The notes: generated from the sequence alone by a model not told the origin. Positions 1 through 6,477 are shown, counted from the stretch's first letter. The stretch is DNA of 6,668 bases from an uncultured Candidatus Saccharibacteria bacterium (GCA_938042055.1 CALIRX010000031.1:1-6668); one strand, 5' to 3'. Numbers and translations are program-made.

Positions 1-596
1 GCCTCTGGAGATTCTTTCGCCGAACGCGCACCTTCAACGTACATGCGACTCATAAATTCATTTCGCTTATCGGCTGGGATTTCGTTCAATTTATTTACAT
101 CGCCGTCAATCTCGCGCAAAATCGCCCACATACTTTTACCAACATGCGTTCCGACATCACCGTGATAACTCACTCGATGTACAATTGCGCCGTCAACCGC
201 CAGCAAGTTAGCCATCGTGTCCGCCAAAATCGCATTCAAAGCGTGCCCGATGTGCATAGCCTTGAATGGATTCGGACAATTGGTTTCAATTACAACCGTC
301 TGACCAGCGCGCTTCGTCGTTGGCTCTTTTTTCAAAGAATTTAGAACGGATTGATCGCTCAGTTTTACATTGATAAAACCTGGACCAGCCACGCTTACTT
401 CACTAAACTCTTCTTCCTTGCGCAGATTTTCAGCAATCATCTCCGCAATTTCACGCGGATTCTTCCCTAGCGGCTTAGCCAATTGCAACGCCACATTTGT
501 AGCAAAGTCACCAAACTTCGGATCAGGACGGGTCAATTGTACCGATATATCTTGATCAAAAAGTTGCTTCACTACTTGAGAAATAATCTGTTCCAT
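1..596 (-). CDS. argS: Arginyl-tRNA synthetase, N-terminal part (cut by window edge)
   Basis: Class I aminoacyl-tRNA synthetase that charges tRNA-Arg with arginine in the cytoplasm. Only the first 198 codons are in the window; the full enzyme is usually about 550-600 residues. Residues 1 to about 85 form the Arg-specific N-terminal domain that contacts the tRNA D-loop, with the typical stretch FGDFATNVALQLAKPLGKNP. The catalytic domain follows, with the ATP-binding HIGH signature intact in NPFKAMHIGHALN (around residues 110-122) and the following HGDVGTHVGKSMW block. The ATG at 596-594 is the only good start for this domain. It has no clear Shine-Dalgarno sequence, and a TATACT hexamer ends 6 bases before it, so the message may be leaderless. 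It follows a 52-residue gene by 45 bp with no terminator between them, so read-through from that gene is also possible. Confidence 0.95.
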   Translation of the reverse strand, partial: MEQIISQVVKQLFDQDISVQLTRPDPKFGDFATNVALQLAKPLGKNPREIAEMIAENLRKEEEFSEVSVAGPGFINVKLSDQSVLNSLKKEPTTKRAGQTVVIETNCPNPFKAMHIGHALNAILADTMANLLAVDGAIVHRVSYHGDVGTHVGKSMWAILREIDGDVNKLNEIPADKRNEFMSRMYVEGARSAKESPE

Positions 597-608
597 ACTG
601 TCCAGTAT
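595..608. repeat. Perfect 6-2-6 inverted repeat at the argS start
   Basis: ATACTG-TC-CAGTAT is a perfect dyad that overlaps both the argS start codon and the candidate -10 hexamer. A repeat of this size is expected about once or twice by chance in a window this long, so only its position is suggestive of an operator. I recognise no regulator for it. Confidence 0.3.
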
Positions 609-632
609 ACAACAGAGGTGGATTATTATCTA
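603..632 (-). promoter_or_regulatory. Possible argS promoter giving a leaderless mRNA
   Basis: On the minus strand a -10-like TATACT (608-603) is preceded at 18 bp by a weak -35-like TAGATA (632-627, 4 of 6 consensus). The predicted start of transcription, 7 bases after the -10, is the A of the argS ATG. This fits the lack of a Shine-Dalgarno sequence there. The -35 is weak, and transcription from the upstream gene could also supply argS. Confidence 0.35.
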
Positions 633-641
633 GCTAAATCT

Positions 642-800
642 CTACGCTGTTTCGTCAAGCTCTTCCAGTTCCAGACTTAATTTCGTCGCCGAACTTGGGC
701 TAGATCCTTTCACGTGTTGCAATACGTAAGTCAATGCCGACATATCGTCTCGACTCAATACGCCTTCGGTAAGTCCGTGAATATCTTTTTCTTCAGCCAT
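642..800 (-). CDS. Small acidic protein of unknown function (52 aa)
   Basis: I do not recognise this protein. It begins MAEEKDIHGLTEGVL, has a middle segment SRDDMSALTYVLQHVKG that could be one amphipathic helix, then a Ser-rich turn, and ends in a strongly acidic LELEELDETA. There is no signal peptide, membrane segment or cysteine. Evidence that it is a real gene is a good Shine-Dalgarno sequence (AAGGA at 810-806, 5 bases before the ATG), a near-consensus promoter placed just upstream, and base composition like its neighbours. It is followed by argS 45 bp on. It could be a small regulatory or structural protein; no function can be assigned from sequence alone. Confidence 0.75.
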   Translation of the reverse strand: MAEEKDIHGLTEGVLSRDDMSALTYVLQHVKGSSPSSATKLSLELEELDETA

Positions 801-836
801 TTTATTCCTTTTTGTTTTAATTTTTTATACAGTGAA

Positions 837-865
837 ATGATATCACATTATTTTTATTTTGTCAA
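837..865 (-). promoter_or_regulatory. Strong sigma70-type promoter for the 52-aa gene (and argS)
   Basis: TTGACA (865-860, perfect -35), a 17-bp spacer, and TATCAT (842-837) preceded by TGA, giving an extended -10. The predicted start is near 830, leaving a short A/T-rich leader of about 30 bases. The -35 lies inside the last codons of pyrG (TTG ACA AAA TAA), so the promoter is embedded in the pyrG 3' end. Confidence 0.8.
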
Positions 866-2437
866 TATAGATCTAATCAAACCAAAGAATAACGGGTGTG
901 AACGAAACGGTCGTGACTTAAATTCTGGATGTGCTTGCGTTGCTACAAAATATCGATGGTCTGGCGCCTCAACAAATTCTACTAACTTACCATCCGGTGA
1001 AGTTCCAGAGACAATCAAGCCTCCTCGTTCAATTTCTTGAATAAACTTTTGATTCACTTCATATCGATGACGATGACGTTCAACTACTTCAGCTGCATCG
1101 TATGTCTTGGAAATAACGGAACCTGGCTTTAGGTTGGCTACATAATCCCCAAGACGCATAGTTCCTCCTGTAGACTCTTTACCCTGCTGCCCATCCATAA
1201 TATACACTACGTTGTTATCAGAATCGGCGCCGAATTCTTCGCTATTAGCGTTTGTCAAACCTCCCAAACGCGCCGCAGCAATAACCGCAACCTGCATTCC
1301 CAAACAAATACCCAGATATGGCTTATCGTTCATTAAGCAATACTTTGCAGCAGCAATCTTACCTTCTACACCACGAGATCCAAATCCCCCCGGAACAACA
1401 ATAGCATCAACACCGTCAAAATCTGCTTCATTTGCAGTCTCAGTATTAATCCATTTTATAGATATTTCACTTTTGTTTGCCCAAGCCGCAGACTTAAGTG
1501 CTTCCGTTACAGATAAGTATGTGTCAGAATTGTCTATATATTTAGCAACCAAACCTACCGTAACGCGCTTAGCATACTCTGACGTATCTCGTTTGGCTAA
1601 ATGTTGCCAACGTCGTAAATCTGGCTCAACTGAATTATTAGTAAATTCGCCAAGTAGCTTACCTAAGTCGCGGTACACTGTTAGTGGAACTTCATATACA
1701 GTATCGACATTTGGCATCATCACAATTCCTTCGCTGCGAATACCAGACGAAATAGAAATTTTCTCACCAATACTACGCGGCGGTTTATCGTGACCTTCCG
1801 TACGAACCGCCACGACATCGGGCATAATTCCAAAACCACGCAAATCAGCCAAAGCGTTTTGAGCGGGTTTTGTCTTATATTCATGCGACGCCTCTAAAAA
1901 CGGCACATATACGACATGAACAAATAGACAATTTTCGCGACCAACATCTAGGGCGAATCCTCGAATAGCCTCAATAAAGCTAAGTCCTTCATAATCGCCG
2001 ACCGTGCCGCCGATCTCTACGATATGAACATCGCCCTCAGCAGCCAGATGAATGGCTTTCTTAATAGAATTAGTTAAATGAGGGACCATTTGTACTGTTT
2101 GACCGCCAAATTTACCAGCTCTCTCGTCCGCAATCAAATCACGCAATAATCGACCGGATAATGTTGCATTTTTTTGCGTTAATTCCAAATCCAAAAAACG
2201 CTCATAATGGCCCAAATCTAAGTCAGTTTCAGCACCGTCTTTTGTCACAAAACATTCGCCATGCTCTTTTGGGTTCAATAGTCCAGCATCAACGTTCAAA
2301 TATGGATCACATTTTTGAACCGAAACAGAAACACCCTTAGCTTGAAGGACAGTGCCAATGCTAGCAGCGGTAATTCCCTTACCTACACCAGACAATACAC
2401 CACCCGTAACAAATATATATTTACGCGGTGACGACAT
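854..2437 (-). CDS. pyrG: CTP synthase (glutamine-dependent)
   Basis: Makes CTP from UTP, ATP and glutamine, the last step of pyrimidine ribonucleotide supply. The protein is 527 residues, close to the family's usual 530-550. Residues 1 to about 265 are the synthase (amidoligase) domain with the P-loop GGVLSGVGKG (12-21), the HGE and GAETDLDLGHYERF block (59-81) and EIGGTVGD (141-148). From about 290 is the class I glutamine amidotransferase domain with the nucleophile Cys378 in GICLGMQ and the partners His503 and Glu505 in AHPEF. The ATG at 2437 is chosen because CTP synthases normally begin a few residues before KYIFVTGG, and because it lies one base after the stop of the preceding 57-aa gene (TAA T ATG). 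No Shine-Dalgarno sequence is visible, so translation probably depends on coupling to that gene. A GTG at 2455 would add six residues and overlap it. It should share the NrdR-controlled promoter at 2677-2649. Confidence 0.97.
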   Translation of the reverse strand: MSSPRKYIFVTGGVLSGVGKGITAASIGTVLQAKGVSVSVQKCDPYLNVDAGLLNPKEHGECFVTKDGAETDLDLGHYERFLDLELTQKNATLSGRLLRDLIADERAGKFGGQTVQMVPHLTNSIKKAIHLAAEGDVHIVEIGGTVGDYEGLSFIEAIRGFALDVGRENCLFVHVVYVPFLEASHEYKTKPAQNALADLRGFGIMPDVVAVRTEGHDKPPRSIGEKISISSGIRSEGIVMMPNVDTVYEVPLTVYRDLGKLLGEFTNNSVEPDLRRWQHLAKRDTSEYAKRVTVGLVAKYIDNSDTYLSVTEALKSAAWANKSEISIKWINTETANEADFDGVDAIVVPGGFGSRGVEGKIAAAKYCLMNDKPYLGICLGMQVAVIAAARLGGLTNANSEEFGADSDNNVVYIMDGQQGKESTGGTMRLGDYVANLKPGSVISKTYDAAEVVERHRHRYEVNQKFIQEIERGGLIVSGTSPDGKLVEFVEAPDHRYFVATQAHPEFKSRPFRSHPLFFGLIRSILTK

Positions 2438-2438
2438 A

Positions 2439-2612
2439 TTATTCGCAACCGTCACAAATAGTCAAACTTGCTGGGTCAACCGGTGCCGCAACAGTGCCGT
2501 TCGACTTTGCTTGATCATCAGCCGCTTCTTGAGCCGCCTTAAGAGCTGCGTCAATGGCACTCAATTTTTCTTCCAAAGTCATGTCATCAGTAATAATTTG
2601 ATTCGCATTCAT
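2439..2612 (-). CDS. 57-aa protein with helix, linker and C-terminal CxxC-E
   Basis: I do not recognise a named family. Residues 12-37 (MTLEEKLSAIDAALKAAQEA and on) should form an amphipathic helix. Residues 38-50 are a flexible Gly/Ala/Pro linker (NGTVAAPVDPASL). The protein ends in TICDGCE, with Cys53 and Cys56 next to the C terminus. This resembles the detached C-terminal tail of a class I ribonucleotide reductase large subunit, whose mobile cysteine pair re-reduces the active site; the NrdA in this window lacks that pair. The ATG at 2612 is preferred over the one at 2618 because the AGGGG Shine-Dalgarno (2626-2622) is then 9 rather than 3 bases away. pyrG follows after one base. The promoter carries two NrdR-like boxes, the second covering the ribosome site. 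Alternative roles are a small metal-binding or thioredoxin-substrate protein. Confidence 0.8.
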   Translation of the reverse strand: MNANQIITDDMTLEEKLSAIDAALKAAQEAADDQAKSNGTVAAPVDPASLTICDGCE

Positions 2613-2621
2613 TTTCATTTT

Positions 2622-2637
2622 CCCCTATATTTAGTAG
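2622..2637. promoter_or_regulatory. NrdR-like box, downstream member of the CxxC-pyrG pair
   Basis: CCCCTATATTTAGTAG matches about 10 of the 14 constrained positions of the known NrdR consensus ACACWATATNTNGTGT. It lies exactly 16 bp from the better box at 2654-2669, the spacing also seen at nrdA. It overlaps the 5' leader and the AGGGG ribosome site of the 57-aa gene. On its own it would be weak; the spacing is the main support. Confidence 0.55.
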
Positions 2638-2648
2638 TTACTTAACTA
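2635..2648. repeat. Perfect 6-2-6 inverted repeat at the predicted transcription start
   Basis: TAGTTA-CT-TAACTA is a perfect dyad around the predicted start of the CxxC-pyrG transcript, mostly between the two NrdR-like boxes. It could be chance in such A/T-rich sequence, or a minor operator. Confidence 0.25.
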
Positions 2649-2677
2649 ATTTTACGCTAGATATAGTGCTTATGCAA
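2649..2677 (-). promoter_or_regulatory. Promoter of the CxxC gene and pyrG
   Basis: TTGCAT (2677-2672), a 17-bp spacer, and TAAAAT (2654-2649), with a predicted start near 2642. The -35 overlaps the end of the PNPOx-family gene (GCA TAA). The spacer is almost entirely filled by an NrdR-like box, so a bound repressor would block RNA polymerase. Transcription can also arrive from the nrdA operon, since no terminator is seen before this point. Confidence 0.7.
2654..2669. promoter_or_regulatory. NrdR-like box in the CxxC-pyrG promoter spacer
   Basis: Read on the minus strand it is GCACTATATCTAGCGT, matching about 12 of 14 constrained positions of the NrdR consensus ACACWATATNTNGTGT. Its 10-bp core CTATATCTAG is identical to that of the nrdA box at 6601-6616, and it occupies the same place, between -35 and -10. 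NrdR is the ATP/dATP-sensing repressor of ribonucleotide reductase genes; its gene is not in this window. Confidence 0.75.
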
Positions 2678-3065
2678 TAAAATGTAGCCAATTGCCCGTT
2701 GTAGTTTTTTCATCAAGTTCACCAATTGGTGCAACGTATATTTGCGGATTTTGGCAACGCGGCATAAAATCAGCCAGCTTCTCTTTATAAGCCGCCATTG
2801 CCGCCTCTTTCTCGGGTTCTGGGAGTTCAGTCACGTTAGTTTTTAAGAAAACTGCTCGCTTTTTATCATCCCAAACCACAAATTCCGCCTTACCGTTTCG
2901 AAACGCATTTTCTGAATGACGCGCAGTAGGTTCTGATATCCAAATTATAGAATTACCAAAACGCGCAAAGTGCAGCGGCGTCACCAAAGGAGTTCTATCA
3001 ACATTCACCGTTGCCAACGCACCAACTTCGACTGTATCTAATATTTCTTTCGCTAATTCGTTCAT
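2670..3065 (-). CDS. PNPOx-family FMN split-barrel protein
   Basis: A 131-residue single-domain protein of the pyridoxamine 5'-phosphate oxidase-like family, which binds FMN (some relatives F420 or haem) as a split-barrel dimer. The N-terminal helix and first strands read MNELAKEILDTVEVGALATV, followed by TPLVTPLHF, and IIWISEPTARHSENAFRNGKAEFVVWDD (about 40-67) holds the Arg-His-Ser segment common in these proteins. The exact substrate cannot be told; true PLP synthesis is doubtful in so reduced a genome. The ATG at 3065 is preferred because a GGGAG Shine-Dalgarno lies 8 bases before it. An upstream ATG at 3080 overlaps the nrdB stop (TAATG) but has a poor ribosome site. It is the third gene of the nrdAB operon, which hints at a redox role linked to RNR; this is inference. 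Confidence 0.85.
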   Translation of the reverse strand: MNELAKEILDTVEVGALATVNVDRTPLVTPLHFARFGNSIIWISEPTARHSENAFRNGKAEFVVWDDKKRAVFLKTNVTELPEPEKEAAMAAYKEKLADFMPRCQNPQIYVAPIGELDEKTTTGNWLHFIA

Positions 3066-3079
3066 ATCATCAACTCCCA

Positions 3080-4057
3080 TTACTTCGTGGTATTAACTTC
3101 GTAACTAGTGTTTGTGCTTTCAAAGAAATTCACCAATTCCAGCGTATCGTTGGCAGCTGCCATCCATTTAGCTGGATTTGGCACATTGTATTCAGGCTCA
3201 AAACCTAATTCTTGCAAGCGTCGGTCAGTCATATGCATAACATACTGATTGACATAATCAGCGTTCAATCCCAAAATTCCCTTTGGTAGCATATCCTTAT
3301 TGTAAGCCTTCTCAAGCTCCACTGCCTGCAGAATCAAGTTACGGATTTCTTCTGCAAATTCCTGTGTCTGCAATTCTGGGTTCTCGTCCAAAATTGTCAA
3401 AAGCAAATTGATACCAAACGTCAAGTGAAGATTTTCATCGCGAGTAATCCAGTCCAGCAGTGAGCCAACATTACGCAACAAATTACGCTGGCGGAAGCTC
3501 ATGCCAACCATAAAGCCTGAATAGAACCAAATTCCCTCCAGCACAATGTTATACGCTACCAAAGACCTAACGAAGTCCTTCTTGCCTTCCAGCGAATAAA
3601 TATCCAAATTCGGATCAAGCATCACGTCCAAATGCTTATTCTGGAAGTCAGCCTTGTCGGCCAATGATTTTTTACCAAATCCTGCAGCGTAAATTTCCTC
3701 GCGGTCAAACGGAAATGTCTCAATAATGTATTCAAATGTCATGAAGTGATTAGCTTCTTCCCACATCTGTTTTGACAAGTATAGTTGAGCTTCCGCCGCG
3801 TTCACATATGGATAAATACCGAACGCTAACGATTTATTGATCAATAACTCGTTTGGATTCAAATAGCTGATAACTGTTTTCAATGCGTGTTTTTCATCGT
3901 CTGACAATTTTTCAAAATCTGCCAAATCCTGGACTAATTGAACTTCATTTGGAAACCACGTGTTAGCCACCGCTTGATTATAAAGATCATACGCCCAAGG
4001 GTAACGAATTGGGTGAAGTGATAATCCATCGCGTAATCCTGAACCTAAAATTCCCAT
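3080..4057 (-). CDS. nrdB: Ribonucleotide reductase class I small subunit, class Ic-like
   Basis: Holds the dinuclear metal cofactor that starts the radical reaction in NrdA. The 325-residue protein has a ferritin-like fold with metal ligands Glu70, Glu101, His104, Glu174, Glu208 and His211. The residue four after His104, where Tyr122 carries the radical in E. coli, is Phe108. These positions sit a constant 19 residues before those of Chlamydia trachomatis R2c (E89, E120, H123, F127, E193, E227, H230). Tyr110 and the C-terminal relay Tyr319 also fit, as Y129 and Y338. That points to a Mn/Fe cofactor without a tyrosyl radical. Further matches are EGIWFYSGF, LPKGILGLNA and the C-terminal NFFE. 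The ATG at 4057 is chosen for its AAGGAGG eight bases upstream; an upstream in-frame ATG at 4147 lies inside nrdA and would add 30 unrelated residues. It starts 13 bp after nrdA. Confidence 0.96.
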   Translation of the reverse strand: MGILGSGLRDGLSLHPIRYPWAYDLYNQAVANTWFPNEVQLVQDLADFEKLSDDEKHALKTVISYLNPNELLINKSLAFGIYPYVNAAEAQLYLSKQMWEEANHFMTFEYIIETFPFDREEIYAAGFGKKSLADKADFQNKHLDVMLDPNLDIYSLEGKKDFVRSLVAYNIVLEGIWFYSGFMVGMSFRQRNLLRNVGSLLDWITRDENLHLTFGINLLLTILDENPELQTQEFAEEIRNLILQAVELEKAYNKDMLPKGILGLNADYVNQYVMHMTDRRLQELGFEPEYNVPNPAKWMAAANDTLELVNFFESTNTSYEVNTTK

Positions 4058-4065
4058 CTTAATTT

Positions 4066-4072
4066 CCTCCTT
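4066..4072 (-). promoter_or_regulatory. Consensus Shine-Dalgarno of nrdB overlapping the nrdA stop
   Basis: AAGGAGG, eight bases before the nrdB ATG, shares bases with the nrdA stop codon (TAAGGAGG). This decides the nrdB start and should allow terminating nrdA ribosomes to help nrdB translation. Confidence 0.85.
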
Positions 4073-6473
4073 ATTTATTAATTTTCGCAAATCCAAATCC
4101 GCGCACTTTACTATTTGTGCGGACTTTTTGTTCTGCAATTTTATCAACTGAAACTGTTGTCTGCTCCGACTGATGACGCGGCTTAACGTGCAGATAATAT
4201 GTCGTCTTTAATCCACGCTTCCACGCTTCCGAATAAATCTTCACATATTCATCAATATCTCGCGTCTCCAGGTACATATTTCGAGAAATCGCCTGATCGA
4301 CCCACTTCTGAGCCCTAGCCGCCACCTCAATAAACGCATACGGACTGAGCTGGAAGCTTGTTTTATAAACATCCTTGATATTCTGAGGAATGCCATCAAT
4401 ATCTTGAATATCGCCTTGCGCCGCAAAAATCTCATCCTTCAAATTGTCCCACAAACCAAGCTTCTTCAAATCGCGAACTAAATTATGGTTCACTTCCAAA
4501 AACTTACCATTCAAAGTCGAGCGACTGAAAATCTGCGCAAATTGCGGATCAATTCCAGGAGTCGTTCCCGCCACGTGACCAATATTAGCCGTCGGCGCAA
4601 TTGCCATAAGAGTCGCATTTCGCATTCCCTTCTTCACCTTCTTTCGCAAACCATCCCAGTCCAGTCGCGTCTTTTGGTCTATTTTCACCTTCACGCCACG
4701 GTCTTTTGATAGCTTATCAACCGTATCAATTGGAAGAAGACCCTTGCTCCAGCCACTGCCCGCGAACGTTGGATAACTGCCCAATTCTTTTGCCAAGTCA
4801 GCCGACTGATCGATAGCGTGGTAGCTAATGAACTCCGTCAATTGATCAACCAAATCATACGCTTCTTTCGATTCGTAACAATAGCCCAACTTTTCCAGCA
4901 CGTCAGAAAGACCCATAATCCCGAGGCCAATCGCTCGAGTTTGCTGATTCGAATGCATCGCTTCTGGAATTGGCGTTTGAGTGATGTCGCACAAATTGTC
5001 CAATTGTCGCACCGCCGCACGAGCCGCTTCTTTCAATCTATCCCAATCCCAAGTCTTATCTTCGCTAAGAAACGCTGACAAATTGATACTCACCAGATTA
5101 CACGTCGCAATATTATTTTTATCCTGCGGCAATGTAATTTCCGTACACAAGTTACTGAGGTGAATTGTGCCCGTATTGTTATTCAATGCTCGCACGTTAA
5201 TCGTGTCTTTCCAAGTCAGCCACGGATGTGATGTCGCCTGCAAACTGGTCAAAATACGCTTAAACTGCTGACGAGCTGGAACTTTATCAAACGTACGCAA
5301 TTTACCAGCTTCCGCCATCTTTACATATTCTTTATATCGTGCCGAAAAATTTTCACCATATAACTCTGTCAAATCTGGAGTTTCCGCAGGATCAAACAAA
5401 TACCAATCTTGATCTTTTTCTACTCGCTTCATAAATTCGTCAGAGATAAATACCGCGGTATTTGCAAATCTGGTTCGTAAATATGGGTCGCCAGAGTTTT
5501 GGCGAAGATCAACAAATTGATCAAAATTCAGATGCCAGTTTTCCATATAAATTGCAGCCGCACCAGCCTTTTTCCCCTTACGAGAAACCGCAAAAAGCGC
5601 CGTATCAATCATCTTCATAAATGGAATTGGTCCAGTCGATTCAGTGTTGGTGGTTTTAACTGGACTGCCCGCTGCACGTAACTTCGTAAAGCCAATGCCA
5701 ATTCCGCCCGTACCTTTAGCAATCCACATTGTGTCGCGAACAGCCTTAGCAATTGACTCCATATCATCATCGACATTAAGCAAGAAACAGTTACTGAGCT
5801 GTGGGAACGAACCGCCAGCATTAACTCGCGTTGAGCCGCCTGGGACGTACTCCAAATTGCTCATGTGATTATAAAACTCAATCGCTGCAGCAGTCGGATC
5901 AACCTCGTTATAACTAAGCCCCATAGCGATACGCATATGCGTAAACTGAGGTGTTTCAATTGGTGAACCGTTTTGCTTACGAAGAGCATAGCGATTTTTA
6001 TTGGTCACCACACCCAAATATTTACTCAAATCATCACGCGCTGGATCAAGTTCCGCCGCCAGCTTTTTCAAGTCAAATCGACCGTCAGCCATGCGCTTAT
6101 CTAGCAAACCTTCTTTTACCGCTGCCTTAACGAACTTCGGAAATTCGCGCGCATGAAGCTTTTTCAATTCTTCCGCCGTTTCATAATCGCCCAAAATCTG
6201 CTTATAGACAGTTTTCAGTAATAATCGTGCCGCGATTTTATCGTAATCTGGATCATCTTTAACATTTTGGAGCACCGTTTGAATAACCGCCTCGTCCAAT
6301 TGCTCGGTTGTAATTCCATCAAATAATGTCAATTGCAATTCAGTCGCAACTTGAACAACTTTAGAGATTTGGTCCGGCAAACCTTCGCACGCCTTTAAAA
6401 TAGCCGTGTTAATTTTATTAGCATCAAACGGTTCTTTTGTTCCGTCGCGTTTGACTACGTTAATTTCTTTCAC
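4071..6473 (-). CDS. nrdA: Ribonucleotide reductase class I large (catalytic) subunit
   Basis: Reduces ribonucleoside diphosphates to deoxyribonucleotides with NrdB. The 800-residue protein has one N-terminal ATP-cone (about 4-95, VVKRDGTKEPFDANKIN), the allosteric ATP/dATP switch, then the ten-stranded RNR barrel. Active-site residues are all present: Cys229 and Cys458 (the redox pair, E. coli C225 and C462), Asn441, thiyl-radical Cys443 and Glu445 in NLCTE, and radical-relay Tyr759-Tyr760 in TTYYLHVK. The protein ends KVRGFGFAKINK with no cysteine in its last 260 residues, so the usual C-terminal pair (E. coli C754/C759) is missing. No frameshifted remnant is seen, because the nrdB ribosome site follows at once. 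The start is a GTG at 6473, 4 bases after AAGGAGG; the ATG two bases earlier is out of frame and is followed at once by TGA. It is first in an nrdA-nrdB-PNPOx operon with paired NrdR boxes upstream. Confidence 0.97.
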   Translation of the reverse strand: MKEINVVKRDGTKEPFDANKINTAILKACEGLPDQISKVVQVATELQLTLFDGITTEQLDEAVIQTVLQNVKDDPDYDKIAARLLLKTVYKQILGDYETAEELKKLHAREFPKFVKAAVKEGLLDKRMADGRFDLKKLAAELDPARDDLSKYLGVVTNKNRYALRKQNGSPIETPQFTHMRIAMGLSYNEVDPTAAAIEFYNHMSNLEYVPGGSTRVNAGGSFPQLSNCFLLNVDDDMESIAKAVRDTMWIAKGTGGIGIGFTKLRAAGSPVKTTNTESTGPIPFMKMIDTALFAVSRKGKKAGAAAIYMENWHLNFDQFVDLRQNSGDPYLRTRFANTAVFISDEFMKRVEKDQDWYLFDPAETPDLTELYGENFSARYKEYVKMAEAGKLRTFDKVPARQQFKRILTSLQATSHPWLTWKDTINVRALNNNTGTIHLSNLCTEITLPQDKNNIATCNLVSINLSAFLSEDKTWDWDRLKEAARAAVRQLDNLCDITQTPIPEAMHSNQQTRAIGLGIMGLSDVLEKLGYCYESKEAYDLVDQLTEFISYHAIDQSADLAKELGSYPTFAGSGWSKGLLPIDTVDKLSKDRGVKVKIDQKTRLDWDGLRKKVKKGMRNATLMAIAPTANIGHVAGTTPGIDPQFAQIFSRSTLNGKFLEVNHNLVRDLKKLGLWDNLKDEIFAAQGDIQDIDGIPQNIKDVYKTSFQLSPYAFIEVAARAQKWVDQAISRNMYLETRDIDEYVKIYSEAWKRGLKTTYYLHVKPRHQSEQTTVSVDKIAEQKVRTNSKVRGFGFAKINK

Positions 6474-6477
6474 ATAC

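Noticed and set aside
597..641. T-box or other tRNA-sensing leader for argS
   Set aside because: The gap is only 45 bp with no terminator hairpin or T-box sequence.
714..1040. 108-codon plus-strand frame over the pyrG end and the 52-aa gene
   Set aside because: Composition is non-coding in character, and it runs against two supported minus-strand genes and a strong minus-strand promoter.
1212..1793. 193-codon open frame on the plus strand
   Set aside because: It lies wholly antisense to pyrG, has no ribosome site and no recognisable protein features; the minus frame is an unmistakable CTP synthase.
2619..2648. CTP-sensing attenuation of pyrG as in Bacillus
   Set aside because: There is no run of G at the predicted transcript start and no terminator hairpin in the short leader.
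4058..4147. 30-residue N-terminal extension of nrdB
   Set aside because: It lies inside the nrdA coding region, lacks a ribosome site and has no counterpart in the family; the AAGGAGG before 4057 decides the start.
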